Assembly: GCA_023150215.1 (NCBI GenBank)
Contig: JAKLLJ010000036.1
Coordinates: forward strand, 1-16,034
From: Thauera sp.
GTDB taxonomy: Bacteria; Pseudomonadota; Gammaproteobacteria; Burkholderiales; Rhodocyclaceae
Reading direction: 5' to 3'
DNA length: 16,034 nt
Within the stretch, counting starts at the first letter, position 1; every line of letters begins with the position of its first letter. Both the position numbers and the translations under genes were made by a program. Shown here one piece after another: positions 7,703 to 14,342 of the stretch. Below the pieces are notes generated by a model, which worked only from the letters and a program-made list of their open reading frames with translations, made no database searches and had not been told where the DNA came from.

Positions 7703-8319
7703 AACAGTGGCCCGATCTCCCCGACGACGACGAGCTCGGCCGTGCCGACGACCTGCTCGACCAGGCCGACGCCCTGCTGCGCCGCCACCGTGGCGAAGCG
7801 CAGCTCGCATCCGATGATCCCGCGCCCGCGCGCACACCGCCCCCCCCCGAAGCCTTCGATGACGACGACCTGCCGATCCTGACTGAGATCGTCGAGGACC
7901 TCGACCTGCCTGCGGACGCCTTCCAGCCCGCCGAACCGGCGCGCGAGCTTGCGCGCACTTGCACGCCGCCGGTGCAGCCTGCACCCGCCGTTCCATCGCA
8001 GCCCGCAGCACCCGAACCGACGCCCCCGCCCGGGCCTTCGAGCCAGGCACCCGGCCTTGCCCCCCCAGCGGCGCAGGCCGTGGCAGAACAGCGCCTCGCC
8101 GAGCGCCTGATCGCGCTCGACACCGCGATCGCACGCGAGGTCGAAGAGTGGGCCGCACGCGAGCTGCCACAGATCATCGCCCGCGAGCTCGACCGCCTCG
8201 GCGAGCGTATCCAGGACGAAGCGCTCGCCCACCTGCGCGCCACCCTGCTTCCCGAGATTTCCGCGCGCGTCAGCAGCCTGTTCGAAGACGCCAGCCCCAA
8301 CACCCCGCCCGCCCTGTAG
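7699..8319 (+). CDS. Uncharacterised acidic/proline-rich protein coupled to holC
   Basis: 206 residues from GTG 7699, which overlaps the holC stop by 4 nt, so it is probably translated by coupling. I do not recognise a named family. Three parts can be seen. First, an acidic N-terminus (PDLPDDDELGRADDLLDQAD) with an acidic motif DDDLPILTEIVED at residues 55-67, of a kind I recall from other betaproteobacterial proteins of unknown function (unchecked). Second, a proline/alanine-rich, probably disordered linker at about 72-123. Third, a strongly helical C-terminal part at about 124-198 (AERLIALDTAIAREVEEWAA, ARELDRLGERIQDEALAHLR). No signal peptide or membrane segment. A (C)9 tract lies at 7840-7848. 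The stop codon TAG is part of a REP-like repeat. A role as a partner of chi is only a guess from position. Confidence 0.82.
   Translation: MKQWPDLPDDDELGRADDLLDQADALLRRHRGEAQLASDDPAPARTPPPPEAFDDDDLPILTEIVEDLDLPADAFQPAEPARELARTCTPPVQPAPAVPSQPAAPEPTPPPGPSSQAPGLAPPAAQAVAEQRLAERLIALDTAIAREVEEWAARELPQIIARELDRLGERIQDEALAHLRATLLPEISARVSSLFEDASPNTPPAL
7840..7848 (+). repeat. (C)9 mononucleotide tract inside the holC-coupled gene
   Basis: Nine consecutive C encode three of four consecutive prolines (residues 47-50). A second run of seven C lies at 8060-8066 in the same gene. Such tracts can slip during replication and are also common sites of sequencing error; the frame is intact in this copy. Confidence 0.85.
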
Positions 8320-8404
8320 GAGCGGCGGCAGCCGCGAACGCGGCGCCCGGGATCGGTGCGGTGATTTTCTCCACCGCCCTGTTCGCGGCTGCCGCCGCTC
8401 CTAC
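8316..8404. repeat. REP-like inverted-repeat pair upstream of valS
   Basis: Two perfectly complementary 24-nt arms, 8316-8339 (starts GTAGGAGCGGCGGC, ends CGCGAAC) and 8381-8404, separated by 41 nt. Each arm can itself form a small hairpin (GCGGC...GCCGC). This is the GTAGGAGCGGC...GCCGCGAA type of repetitive extragenic palindrome seen across many Proteobacteria, typically moved by REP-associated (RAYT) transposases. The left arm contains the TAG stop (8317-8319) of the preceding gene, and the pair sits about 85 nt before the valS -10. It might also act as a transcription barrier; no T-tract is present. Confidence 0.88.
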
Positions 8405-8488
8405 CGAGAACCCGCGCGCCGCCGGAACCCCGGTGGGACCGCGAGCAGCCGCAGTGCGCGCACACCGGGGCGCCCGTCTCGCATCCGC

Positions 8489-8494
8489 TATAAT
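8489..8494 (+). promoter_or_regulatory. -10 element of the valS promoter
   Basis: A perfect TATAAT followed by CCGCGC, 31 nt before the valS ATG. The same 11-mer TATAATCCGCG occurs at the rpsP promoter. No good -35 hexamer lies 16-18 nt upstream, so the promoter may be weaker or depend on an activator. valS may also be reached by read-through from pepA-holC if the REP pair allows it. Confidence 0.6.
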
Positions 8495-8525
8495 CCGCGC
8501 CTTGTCTTCACGCGCGTACAACACC

Positions 8526-11510
8526 ATGGAACTGGCCAAGAGCTTCGAGCCTGCCGACATCGAACGTCGCTGGTACCCGGAATGGGAATCCCGCGGCTAT
8601 TTCGACGCCGGGCTCGACAAGTCGAACCCCGCCGCCTTCTGCATCCTGCTGCCGCCGCCCAACGTCACCGGCACGCTGCACATGGGGCACGGCTTCAACC
8701 AGACGATCATGGACGCGCTCACGCGCTACCACCGCATGCGCGGCGACAACACGCTGTGGCAGCCGGGCACCGACCATGCCGGCATCGCCACCCAGATCGT
8801 CGTCGAACGCCAGCTCGACGCCCAGGGCGTCAGCCGCCACGACCTCGGCCGCGAGAAGTTCCTCGAGAAGGTGTGGGAGTGGAAGGAATACTCCGGCGGC
8901 ACCATCACCCGCCAGATGCGCCGCCTGGGCACCAGCCCGGACTGGAAGCGCGAACGCTTCACCATGGACGAGGGCCTGTCGAAGACGGTTACCGAGACCT
9001 TCGTGCGCCTCTACAACGAGGGCCTGATCTACCGCGGCAAGCGCCTGGTGAACTGGGACCCCAAGCTCGGCACCGCGGTATCCGACCTGGAGGTGGTGTC
9101 CGAGGAGGAGGACGGCAAGCTCTTCCACATCCTCTACCCCTTCTCCGATGGCCCGATCGGCGACCTGCAGGGCCTGACGGTGGCCACCACCCGCCCCGAG
9201 ACCCTGCTCGGCGACGTCGCGGTCATGGTGCATCCCGAAGACGAGCGCTATGCCCAGCTGATCGGCAAGACCGTCACCCTGCCGCTCACCGGCCGCCACA
9301 TCCCGATCATCGCCGACGACTACGTCGACCGCGAGTTCGGCACCGGCTGCGTCAAGGTCACCCCAGCGCACGACTTCAACGACTACGCCGTGGGGCAGCG
9401 CCACAAGCTCGACATGATCGTGGTGCTCACGCTCGCGGGCAGCGTGCCCGCGGTCGCCGAACGCTACACCACCGACGGCGTGATGCTGCAGGGGGCGGCG
9501 ATGCCCGCCGGCGTCGCCGGCCTGGACCGCGTGGCGGCGCGCGACAAGGTGGTCGAGGACCTGCAGGCGCTCGGGCTGATGGTCGACATCAAGGCGCACA
9601 AGCTGCAGGTGCCGCGCGGCGACCGCACCGGCGTCGTGATCGAGCCGATGCTGACCGACCAGTGGTTCGTCGCCATGAGCAAGGCCGGTGCGGACGGCAG
9701 GAGCATCACCGAGAAGGCGCTCGACGTCGTCGCCGCGGGCGAGATCAAGTTCTACCCGGAGAACTGGGTCAACACCTACAACCAGTGGCTCAACAACATC
9801 CAGGACTGGTGCATCTCGCGCCAGCTGTGGTGGGGCCATCGCATCCCGGCCTGGTACGACGAGGAAGGCAGGATCTTCGTCGCCACCTGCGAGGAAGAGG
9901 CGATCGGCGCGTGGAAGGCCGACCTCCAGGCCGAGATCGATGCGCTGACCGCCGAGGTGCAGTCGCGCCAGAGCCAGGGCCAGACCGCTGCCGACTACCC
10001 GGCGATCGCCGAGCGCCTCGCGGTGCTGCACGCCCGCCACGACGCCGGCCATCTGCGCCAGGAAGACGACGTGCTCGACACCTGGTATTCGTCCGCGCTG
10101 TGGCCGTTCTCCACGCTCGACTGGAGTGCGGAGTGGCCCGGGAAAAGCAATGACGCGCTCGATCTCTACCTGCCGTCCACGGTGCTGGTGACCGGCTTCG
10201 ACATCATCTTCTTCTGGGTGGCGCGCATGGTGATGATGACCAAGCACATCACTGGCAAGATCCCCTTCAAGCACGTCTACGTGCACGGCCTGATCCGCGA
10301 TGCGGAGGGCCAGAAGATGAGCAAGTCCAAGGGCAACGTGCTCGACCCGATCGACCTCATCGACGGCATCGCCCTCGACGAGCTGATCAAGAAGCGCACC
10401 TTCGGCCTGATGAACCCGAAGCAGGCGCAGAGCATCGAGAAGAAAACGCGCAAGGAATTCCCCGAGGGCATCCCCGCCTTCGGCACCGACGCGCTGCGCT
10501 TCACCTTCGCCTCGCTGGCCAGCCCGGGCCGCGACATCAAGTTCGACCTCGCGCGCTGCGAGGGCTACCGCAACTTCTGCAACAAGCTGTGGAACGCCAC
10601 CCGCTTCGTGCTGATGAACTGCGACGGCCAGGACTGCGGTATCGGCGACAACGTGGCCTGCTCCACCGAGGTGCTCGATTTCTCCTTCGCCGACCGCTGG
10701 ATCGTGTCGCGCCTGCAGCGCACCGAGGCCGAGGTCGCCGAGCAGTTCGCCGCCTACCGCTTCGACCTGGTCGCGCGCGCGGTGTATGAATTCGTGTGGG
10801 ACGAGTACTGCGACTGGTATCTCGAGCTCGCCAAGGTGCAGATCCAGTCCGGCACGCCGGCGCAGCAGCGCGCCACCCGGCGGACCTTGCTGCGCGTGCT
10901 CGAGACCGTGCTGCGCCTGGCGCATCCGCTGATCCCCTTCATCACCGAGGAGTTGTGGCAGACGGTAGCGCCGCTCGCCGGCCGCAAGGACGGCGACAGC
11001 ATCATGTGCGCACGCTACCCGCAGGCCGAACCCAAGCGCATCGACGAGGCCTCGGAGGCCAGGGTCACCGAGCTCAAGGCGATGATCTACGCCTGCCGCA
11101 ACCTGCGTGGCGAGATGAACATCTCTCCCGCCCAGCGCCTGCCCCTGGTGGCCGCCGGCGACAGGGCCGCGCTGACTCTCTACGCACCCTACCTCGCCGG
11201 CCTGGCCAAGCTGTCGGAAGTGCAGGTGGTCGACGAGATCGGCGCCGAGGAACTGGCGCCGGTGGCGGTCGCCGGCGAAACCCGCCTGATGCTGAAGGTG
11301 GAGATCGACGTCGCCGCCGAGCGCGAGCGCCTGAAGAAGGAAATCGCCCGCATCGAAGGCGAGGTCACCAAGGCTGAAGCCAAGCTCGGCAACGCCAGCT
11401 TCGTCGACCGCGCACCCGCGGCCGTGGTGCAGCAGGAGCGCGACCGCCTGGCCGGCTTCAAGGCCACGGTGGACAAGCTCAAACCGCAGCTTGCCAAGCT
11501 CGGGGGCTGA
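8526..11510 (+). CDS. valS: Valyl-tRNA synthetase
   Basis: 994 residues, compared with about 951 in E. coli. This class Ia synthetase charges tRNA-Val and edits mischarged threonine. The Rossmann catalytic domain has the HIGH-type motif HMGH at residues 52-55 within PPNVTGTLHMGHGF and KMSKS at 597-601 within QKMSKSKGNVLDP. The CP1 editing domain contains VATTRPETLLGD and GTGCVKVTPAHDFNDY. After the anticodon-binding domain (WDEYCDWYLELAKVQ) comes the C-terminal coiled coil at about 930-994 (ERERLKKEIARIEGEVTKAE). An extra helical stretch of about 38 residues lies at about 459-512, before QEDDVLDTWYSSALWPFST. The ATG at 8526 begins the conserved N-terminus; the Shine-Dalgarno is poor. The gene is bracketed by REP-like pairs. 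Confidence 0.98.
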   Translation: MELAKSFEPADIERRWYPEWESRGYFDAGLDKSNPAAFCILLPPPNVTGTLHMGHGFNQTIMDALTRYHRMRGDNTLWQPGTDHAGIATQIVVERQLDAQGVSRHDLGREKFLEKVWEWKEYSGGTITRQMRRLGTSPDWKRERFTMDEGLSKTVTETFVRLYNEGLIYRGKRLVNWDPKLGTAVSDLEVVSEEEDGKLFHILYPFSDGPIGDLQGLTVATTRPETLLGDVAVMVHPEDERYAQLIGKTVTLPLTGRHIPIIADDYVDREFGTGCVKVTPAHDFNDYAVGQRHKLDMIVVLTLAGSVPAVAERYTTDGVMLQGAAMPAGVAGLDRVAARDKVVEDLQALGLMVDIKAHKLQVPRGDRTGVVIEPMLTDQWFVAMSKAGADGRSITEKALDVVAAGEIKFYPENWVNTYNQWLNNIQDWCISRQLWWGHRIPAWYDEEGRIFVATCEEEAIGAWKADLQAEIDALTAEVQSRQSQGQTAADYPAIAERLAVLHARHDAGHLRQEDDVLDTWYSSALWPFSTLDWSAEWPGKSNDALDLYLPSTVLVTGFDIIFFWVARMVMMTKHITGKIPFKHVYVHGLIRDAEGQKMSKSKGNVLDPIDLIDGIALDELIKKRTFGLMNPKQAQSIEKKTRKEFPEGIPAFGTDALRFTFASLASPGRDIKFDLARCEGYRNFCNKLWNATRFVLMNCDGQDCGIGDNVACSTEVLDFSFADRWIVSRLQRTEAEVAEQFAAYRFDLVARAVYEFVWDEYCDWYLELAKVQIQSGTPAQQRATRRTLLRVLETVLRLAHPLIPFITEELWQTVAPLAGRKDGDSIMCARYPQAEPKRIDEASEARVTELKAMIYACRNLRGEMNISPAQRLPLVAAGDRAALTLYAPYLAGLAKLSEVQVVDEIGAEELAPVAVAGETRLMLKVEIDVAAERERLKKEIARIEGEVTKAEAKLGNASFVDRAPAAVVQQERDRLAGFKATVDKLKPQLAKLGG

Positions 11511-11523
11511 TCGGCGCGCGGGG

Positions 11524-11591
11524 GTTCGCGGCTTCCGCCGCTCCTACAGAAGAACCGCAGGGTTCCCGTAGGAGCGGCGGAAGCCGCGAAC
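11524..11591. repeat. REP-like inverted-repeat pair downstream of valS
   Basis: Perfect 24-nt arms at 11524-11547 (starts GTTCGCGGCTTCC) and 11568-11591 (starts GTAGGAGCGGCGG), separated by 20 nt that contain a further small inverted repeat (GAACC/GGTTC). The arms differ from those at 8316-8404 at one position only (GGAAG against GGCAG in the core), and the arm order is reversed. It starts 13 nt after the valS stop, between convergent genes, where it could limit read-through or protect the 3' end of the mRNA. Confidence 0.88.
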
Positions 11592-11592
11592 T

Positions 11593-11618
11593 CCCACACC
11601 AATCCCCCACACCAATCC
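11593..11618. repeat. Two tandem copies of a 13-nt unit
   Basis: CCCACACCAATCC occurs twice back to back (11593-11605 and 11606-11618), directly after the REP pair. It probably reflects a small slippage duplication; no function is evident. Confidence 0.7.
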
Positions 11619-11636
11619 CCCGCATCGCCTCCCGCC

Positions 11637-11651
11637 CCCGCACCGTGCGGG
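11637..11651 (-). terminator. Possible hairpin terminator after the purN cluster
   Basis: CCCGCA (11637-11642) pairs with TGCGGG (11646-11651), a 6-bp GC stem with a 3-nt loop. It lies 14 nt past the stop of the phospholipase-D-family gene. There is no T-tract on the minus strand, so termination is uncertain. Confidence 0.3.
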
Positions 11652-11664
11652 CGTCATGCTCGGG

Positions 11665-12246
11665 TCAATCGCCTCGCCAGGGCAGCGTGCTCACTCGCGT
11701 GGCCTCCTTGCGGTGGCGCAGCCAGTTGGCGCGGTAGGCGCGGGCGAGCTCGCAATGCTCGCGGACGATCAGCAGGTTCTCGGCGTTGCGGTTGTTGGCC
11801 GACCAGGTGAAGTTGTACGAGCCGGTCAGCAGCGCGCAGCGCGGGCCTTCGGCGTCGACGATGATCACCTTGTTGTGGGCGGCGTTGTAGCGCGTCTCGA
11901 AGGCGACCGGCACGCCCGCGGCGAGCAGGCGGCCGATCGCGTTGCCCTTCCCGCGCCGGTTCATCTGCGCGTCGGCCAGCACCTCGACACGCACGCCGCG
12001 GCGCTGCGCGGCCACCAGCGCGTCGGCGATGCTGCGGCTGGTAAAGGCGTAGGCCTGCACCTCCAGGCTCTTGCGCGCGCTGCGGATCAGCTCGATCACC
12101 ACCTTCTCGGTGTCGTCGCGCGGCGCGAACGCCACCTCGATCTCGCCCTCGGCAGCAAAGCGCTGGCTTGCCACCGCGGCCCCAGCCAGCAGCGACAAGG
12201 CCACGGCGAGCGCGACGCGCCGCCCTGCCGTGACGAGCCCCGCCAT
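11665..12246 (-). CDS. Secreted phospholipase D-family protein with one HKD motif (nuclease-like)
   Basis: 193 residues from ATG 12246. The N-terminus (GRRVALAVALSLLAGAAVA, residues 8-26) is a clear signal peptide with likely cleavage after AVA, so the protein is exported, probably to the periplasm. The catalytic HKD motif is H124-x-K126-x4-D131 (HNKVIIVD), followed by GSYNFTWSANNRNAEN at 142-157. A single HKD and small size match Nuc-type endonucleases, which dimerise to form one active site; a phospholipase role is less likely. The D-to-GSYN spacing is 10 residues, longer than the six usual in this motif. A GTG at 12267 would give 200 residues overlapping the upstream gene, but the ATG gives a better signal peptide and a 4-nt gap. 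Last gene of the purN cluster. Confidence 0.88.
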   Translation of the reverse strand: MAGLVTAGRRVALAVALSLLAGAAVASQRFAAEGEIEVAFAPRDDTEKVVIELIRSARKSLEVQAYAFTSRSIADALVAAQRRGVRVEVLADAQMNRRGKGNAIGRLLAAGVPVAFETRYNAAHNKVIIVDAEGPRCALLTGSYNFTWSANNRNAENLLIVREHCELARAYRANWLRHRKEATRVSTLPWRGD

Positions 12247-12250
12247 TGCC

Positions 12251-13588
12251 TCAGCCACCCTGCTCACGCTCCATCACCGCGGCGAAGAAACCGTCGGTGT
12301 CGTGCACATGCGGCAGCAGGCGCAGGCGCTCGCCGGTTTCCAGCGTGACGCCCTGTGCGGCCAGCACATCCTGCGCCGACAACGCACGGAACTCTGTGTG
12401 TGCGGCGAGGAACGCATCGACGATACCGTCGTTTTCCTCGGCCAGCAGGCTGCAGGTCGCATACACCAGCCGTCCCCCCGGACGCACCAGGCGCGCCGCG
12501 GCAGCCAGGATCGCCGATTGCTTGGCGACCATCTCCTCGACCCCCGCTGGCGACTGCCGCCACTTGAGGTCCGGGTTGCGGCGCAGCGTACCCAGGCCCG
12601 AGCAGGGCGCATCGACCAGCACGCGGTCGGCCTTGCCCGCCAGGCGCTTCACCTTGGCATCGGCTTCATGCGCGATCAGCACCGGATGCACGTTCGACAG
12701 CCCGGCGCGCGCCATGCGCGGCTTGAGCTTGGCCAGGCGCTTCTCGGCGACGTCGAAGGCATAGAGCCGCCCGGTCGAGCGCATCATCGCGCCCAGTTGC
12801 AGGGTCTTGCCGCCGGCGCCGGCGCAGAAGTCCACCACCAGCTCGCTGCGCCGCGGCTGCACCAGCAGGCCAAGCAGCTGGCTGCCCTCGTCCTGCACCT
12901 CGAAGCTGCCATCGAGGAAGAGCGGATGCTTCTGCAGCGCCGGCTTGCCGGCAAGGCGGATCGCCTGCGGCGAGAAACGCCCGGCCTCGACACGCACGCC
13001 CTCCTCGTTCAGGCGCGCGAGCACCGCATCGCGGTCGGCCTTGATCAGGTTCACCCGTAGATCGAGCGGCGCCGAACGGTTCAAGCCGTGGGCGAGCGCG
13101 AGCAGCTCATCCTCGCTCATCTGCCGGCGCAGACGCTCGGCCAGCCAGTCGGGCAGATCGGCGCGCTCGGCGAGCGTCAGCTCGCCGGGCTCGACGGCCT
13201 TGATCGACGCCACCCAGTCGCGCTCGGTGGCGCTCACCAGGCCCTCGAAGTTGCGCATCGGCCAGCCTTCGCCACGCGCAAACCAGGTCAGCAGCAGCAT
13301 GCGCGGCGTGGCCTCGTCGCCGGCCAGTCGACGCAGCCAGCGCAGCCGGCGCAGCACGCCATACACGCCCTCGGCGATGAAGCCGCGGTCGCGGTGGCCG
13401 AGCTCACGGTTGTCGCGGAAGTGACGCGACAGCACCGCGTCGGCCGGATAATCGAAGGCCAGCACCGCGCTGAGCGCCTGCGTGGCCTGGATGAAAAGGG
13501 TGCGCGACACCGCCCCCTCGGCGGGGCGCGGCGCGTCGGTCGCGCCCGGGGTCTTCCTGGCGGTCGGTCGGGTCGTTTTCTGTTTCAT
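12251..13588 (-). CDS. RsmB/NOP-family RNA m5C methyltransferase
   Basis: 445 residues from ATG 13588. The family transfers methyl from S-adenosylmethionine to C5 of cytosine in RNA. An N-terminal helical region (about 1-150, with HFRDNRELGHRDRGFIAEGV) is followed by a Rossmann methyltransferase domain: SAM-binding DFCAGAGGK (253-261), DAPCSGLGTLRRNPDLKW with C329, and YATCSLLAEEND with C379; the two cysteines are the pair used for release and nucleophilic attack. Whether it is the true RsmB (16S m5C967) or a paralogue cannot be told here: it is not next to fmt or def as rsmB often is, so no symbol is given. The ATG is one base after the preceding stop (TGA-C-ATG), indicating translational coupling. 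Open frame upstream of this ATG has low-complexity, non-conserved sequence. Confidence 0.92.
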   Translation of the reverse strand: MKQKTTRPTARKTPGATDAPRPAEGAVSRTLFIQATQALSAVLAFDYPADAVLSRHFRDNRELGHRDRGFIAEGVYGVLRRLRWLRRLAGDEATPRMLLLTWFARGEGWPMRNFEGLVSATERDWVASIKAVEPGELTLAERADLPDWLAERLRRQMSEDELLALAHGLNRSAPLDLRVNLIKADRDAVLARLNEEGVRVEAGRFSPQAIRLAGKPALQKHPLFLDGSFEVQDEGSQLLGLLVQPRRSELVVDFCAGAGGKTLQLGAMMRSTGRLYAFDVAEKRLAKLKPRMARAGLSNVHPVLIAHEADAKVKRLAGKADRVLVDAPCSGLGTLRRNPDLKWRQSPAGVEEMVAKQSAILAAAARLVRPGGRLVYATCSLLAEENDGIVDAFLAAHTEFRALSAQDVLAAQGVTLETGERLRLLPHVHDTDGFFAAVMEREQGG

Positions 13589-13589
13589 G

Positions 13590-14342
13590 TCAGTTCTTGT
13601 CCGTGGCGGGTATGGCGGCAGGCGAGCCCGGCTCGATGCGCGAAGCGCGCTGGTCGAGCACGCCGCCCTTTTCGTCGGTGATGCGGATGCGCACCGGCAA
13701 CAAGCCGTGGCGCTTCGACAACCAGATGTCGATGTCGAGCTCGCCCTGCTCGGCGAAGGCGTGCAGGCGCACGGTGTCGAGCGTGCCGGCGGCAAGCTCG
13801 AGGCGCTCCTCGCCGCGTGGCTCGAGGGTGGCCTGCTTGAGGCTCTTGTTGGTGACGACGGCGAACTTCGCCGCCTTGCCGGATTCGGCCACCCGGCGCG
13901 CCTGGTGCCACAGGCTCAGCAGGTCCTGGTCGCCGGCGCGGATCGCGGCGCTGCGCCGCTCCTCGCCGCCGCGACGGATGCTGACCCGCCCTGCCGCCCA
14001 GTCGAAGTTCGCCTGTTCGAGCTTGCGCCCGCGCTGCTCGACCTCGAACAGCTCGGGGCGCATGCCTTGCGCGTCGATGCGCCCGCTGCTGCGCTGCTCG
14101 TAGTCGAGCCCGAACAGGCCGGCAAGCCCCTTGGCCTGCAGCGCCAGCACCAAGGCATAACGCTCGCCTTCGAGCGTCCAGTCGTGGCGCGCCTCACCCA
14201 CCTTGAAGCCTTGCGAGCCGTAGTGGACGTCGAAGTGGATCTGCCCCTGCGCGCTCGCCGGCGCGGCCGCATTGGCGGGCGCCAGCGGCAGCGCCGACGC
14301 CAGAGCCAGCAAGAGCACGCCACGCGCGAACGGTCGGCGCAT
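13590..14342 (-). CDS. DUF3108 family exported protein
   Basis: 250 residues from ATG 14342, which shares one base with the purN stop (TGATG). A signal peptide is visible (FARGVLLLALASALPLAPANA, residues 5-25, likely cleaved after ANA), so the protein is probably periplasmic. The mature part (QIHFDVHYGSQGFKVGEARH, then YALVLALQAKGLAGLFGLDY) matches my memory of DUF3108, a beta-rich domain of unknown function; the central DQDLLSLWHQARR and the C-terminal LDIDIWLSKRHGLLPVRIRI fit too. GTG at 14345 is an alternative start adding one residue. Second in the purN cluster; its function is unknown. Confidence 0.85.
   Translation of the reverse strand: MRRPFARGVLLLALASALPLAPANAAAPASAQGQIHFDVHYGSQGFKVGEARHDWTLEGERYALVLALQAKGLAGLFGLDYEQRSSGRIDAQGMRPELFEVEQRGRKLEQANFDWAAGRVSIRRGGEERRSAAIRAGDQDLLSLWHQARRVAESGKAAKFAVVTNKSLKQATLEPRGEERLELAAGTLDTVRLHAFAEQGELDIDIWLSKRHGLLPVRIRITDEKGGVLDQRASRIEPGSPAAIPATDKN

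Noticed and set aside
8340..8380. Spacer between REP arms considered as a small RNA or a cargo of a mobile element
   Set aside because: Only 41 nt, without promoter, terminator or open frame.
7959..8525. A 189-codon N-terminal extension of valS in the same frame
   Set aside because: It crosses the holC-coupled gene in another frame, the REP pair and the valS promoter; conserved ValRS sequence begins only at 8526.
8508..10925. An 805-codon open frame antisense to valS
   Set aside because: It mirrors the valS codon positions, is low-complexity (rich in His, Asp, Val, Gly and Arg), and has no recognisable domain. Long antisense frames are expected at this GC content.
11593..11618. Tandem 13-nt repeat considered as the start of a CRISPR or VNTR array
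   Set aside because: Only two copies, no spacers and no further copies nearby.
13589..13795. A 69-residue N-terminal extension of the NOP-family methyltransferase
   Set aside because: It overlaps the end of the DUF3108 gene, is Ser, Arg and Pro-rich shadow sequence, and the ATG at 13588 sits one base after the upstream stop.
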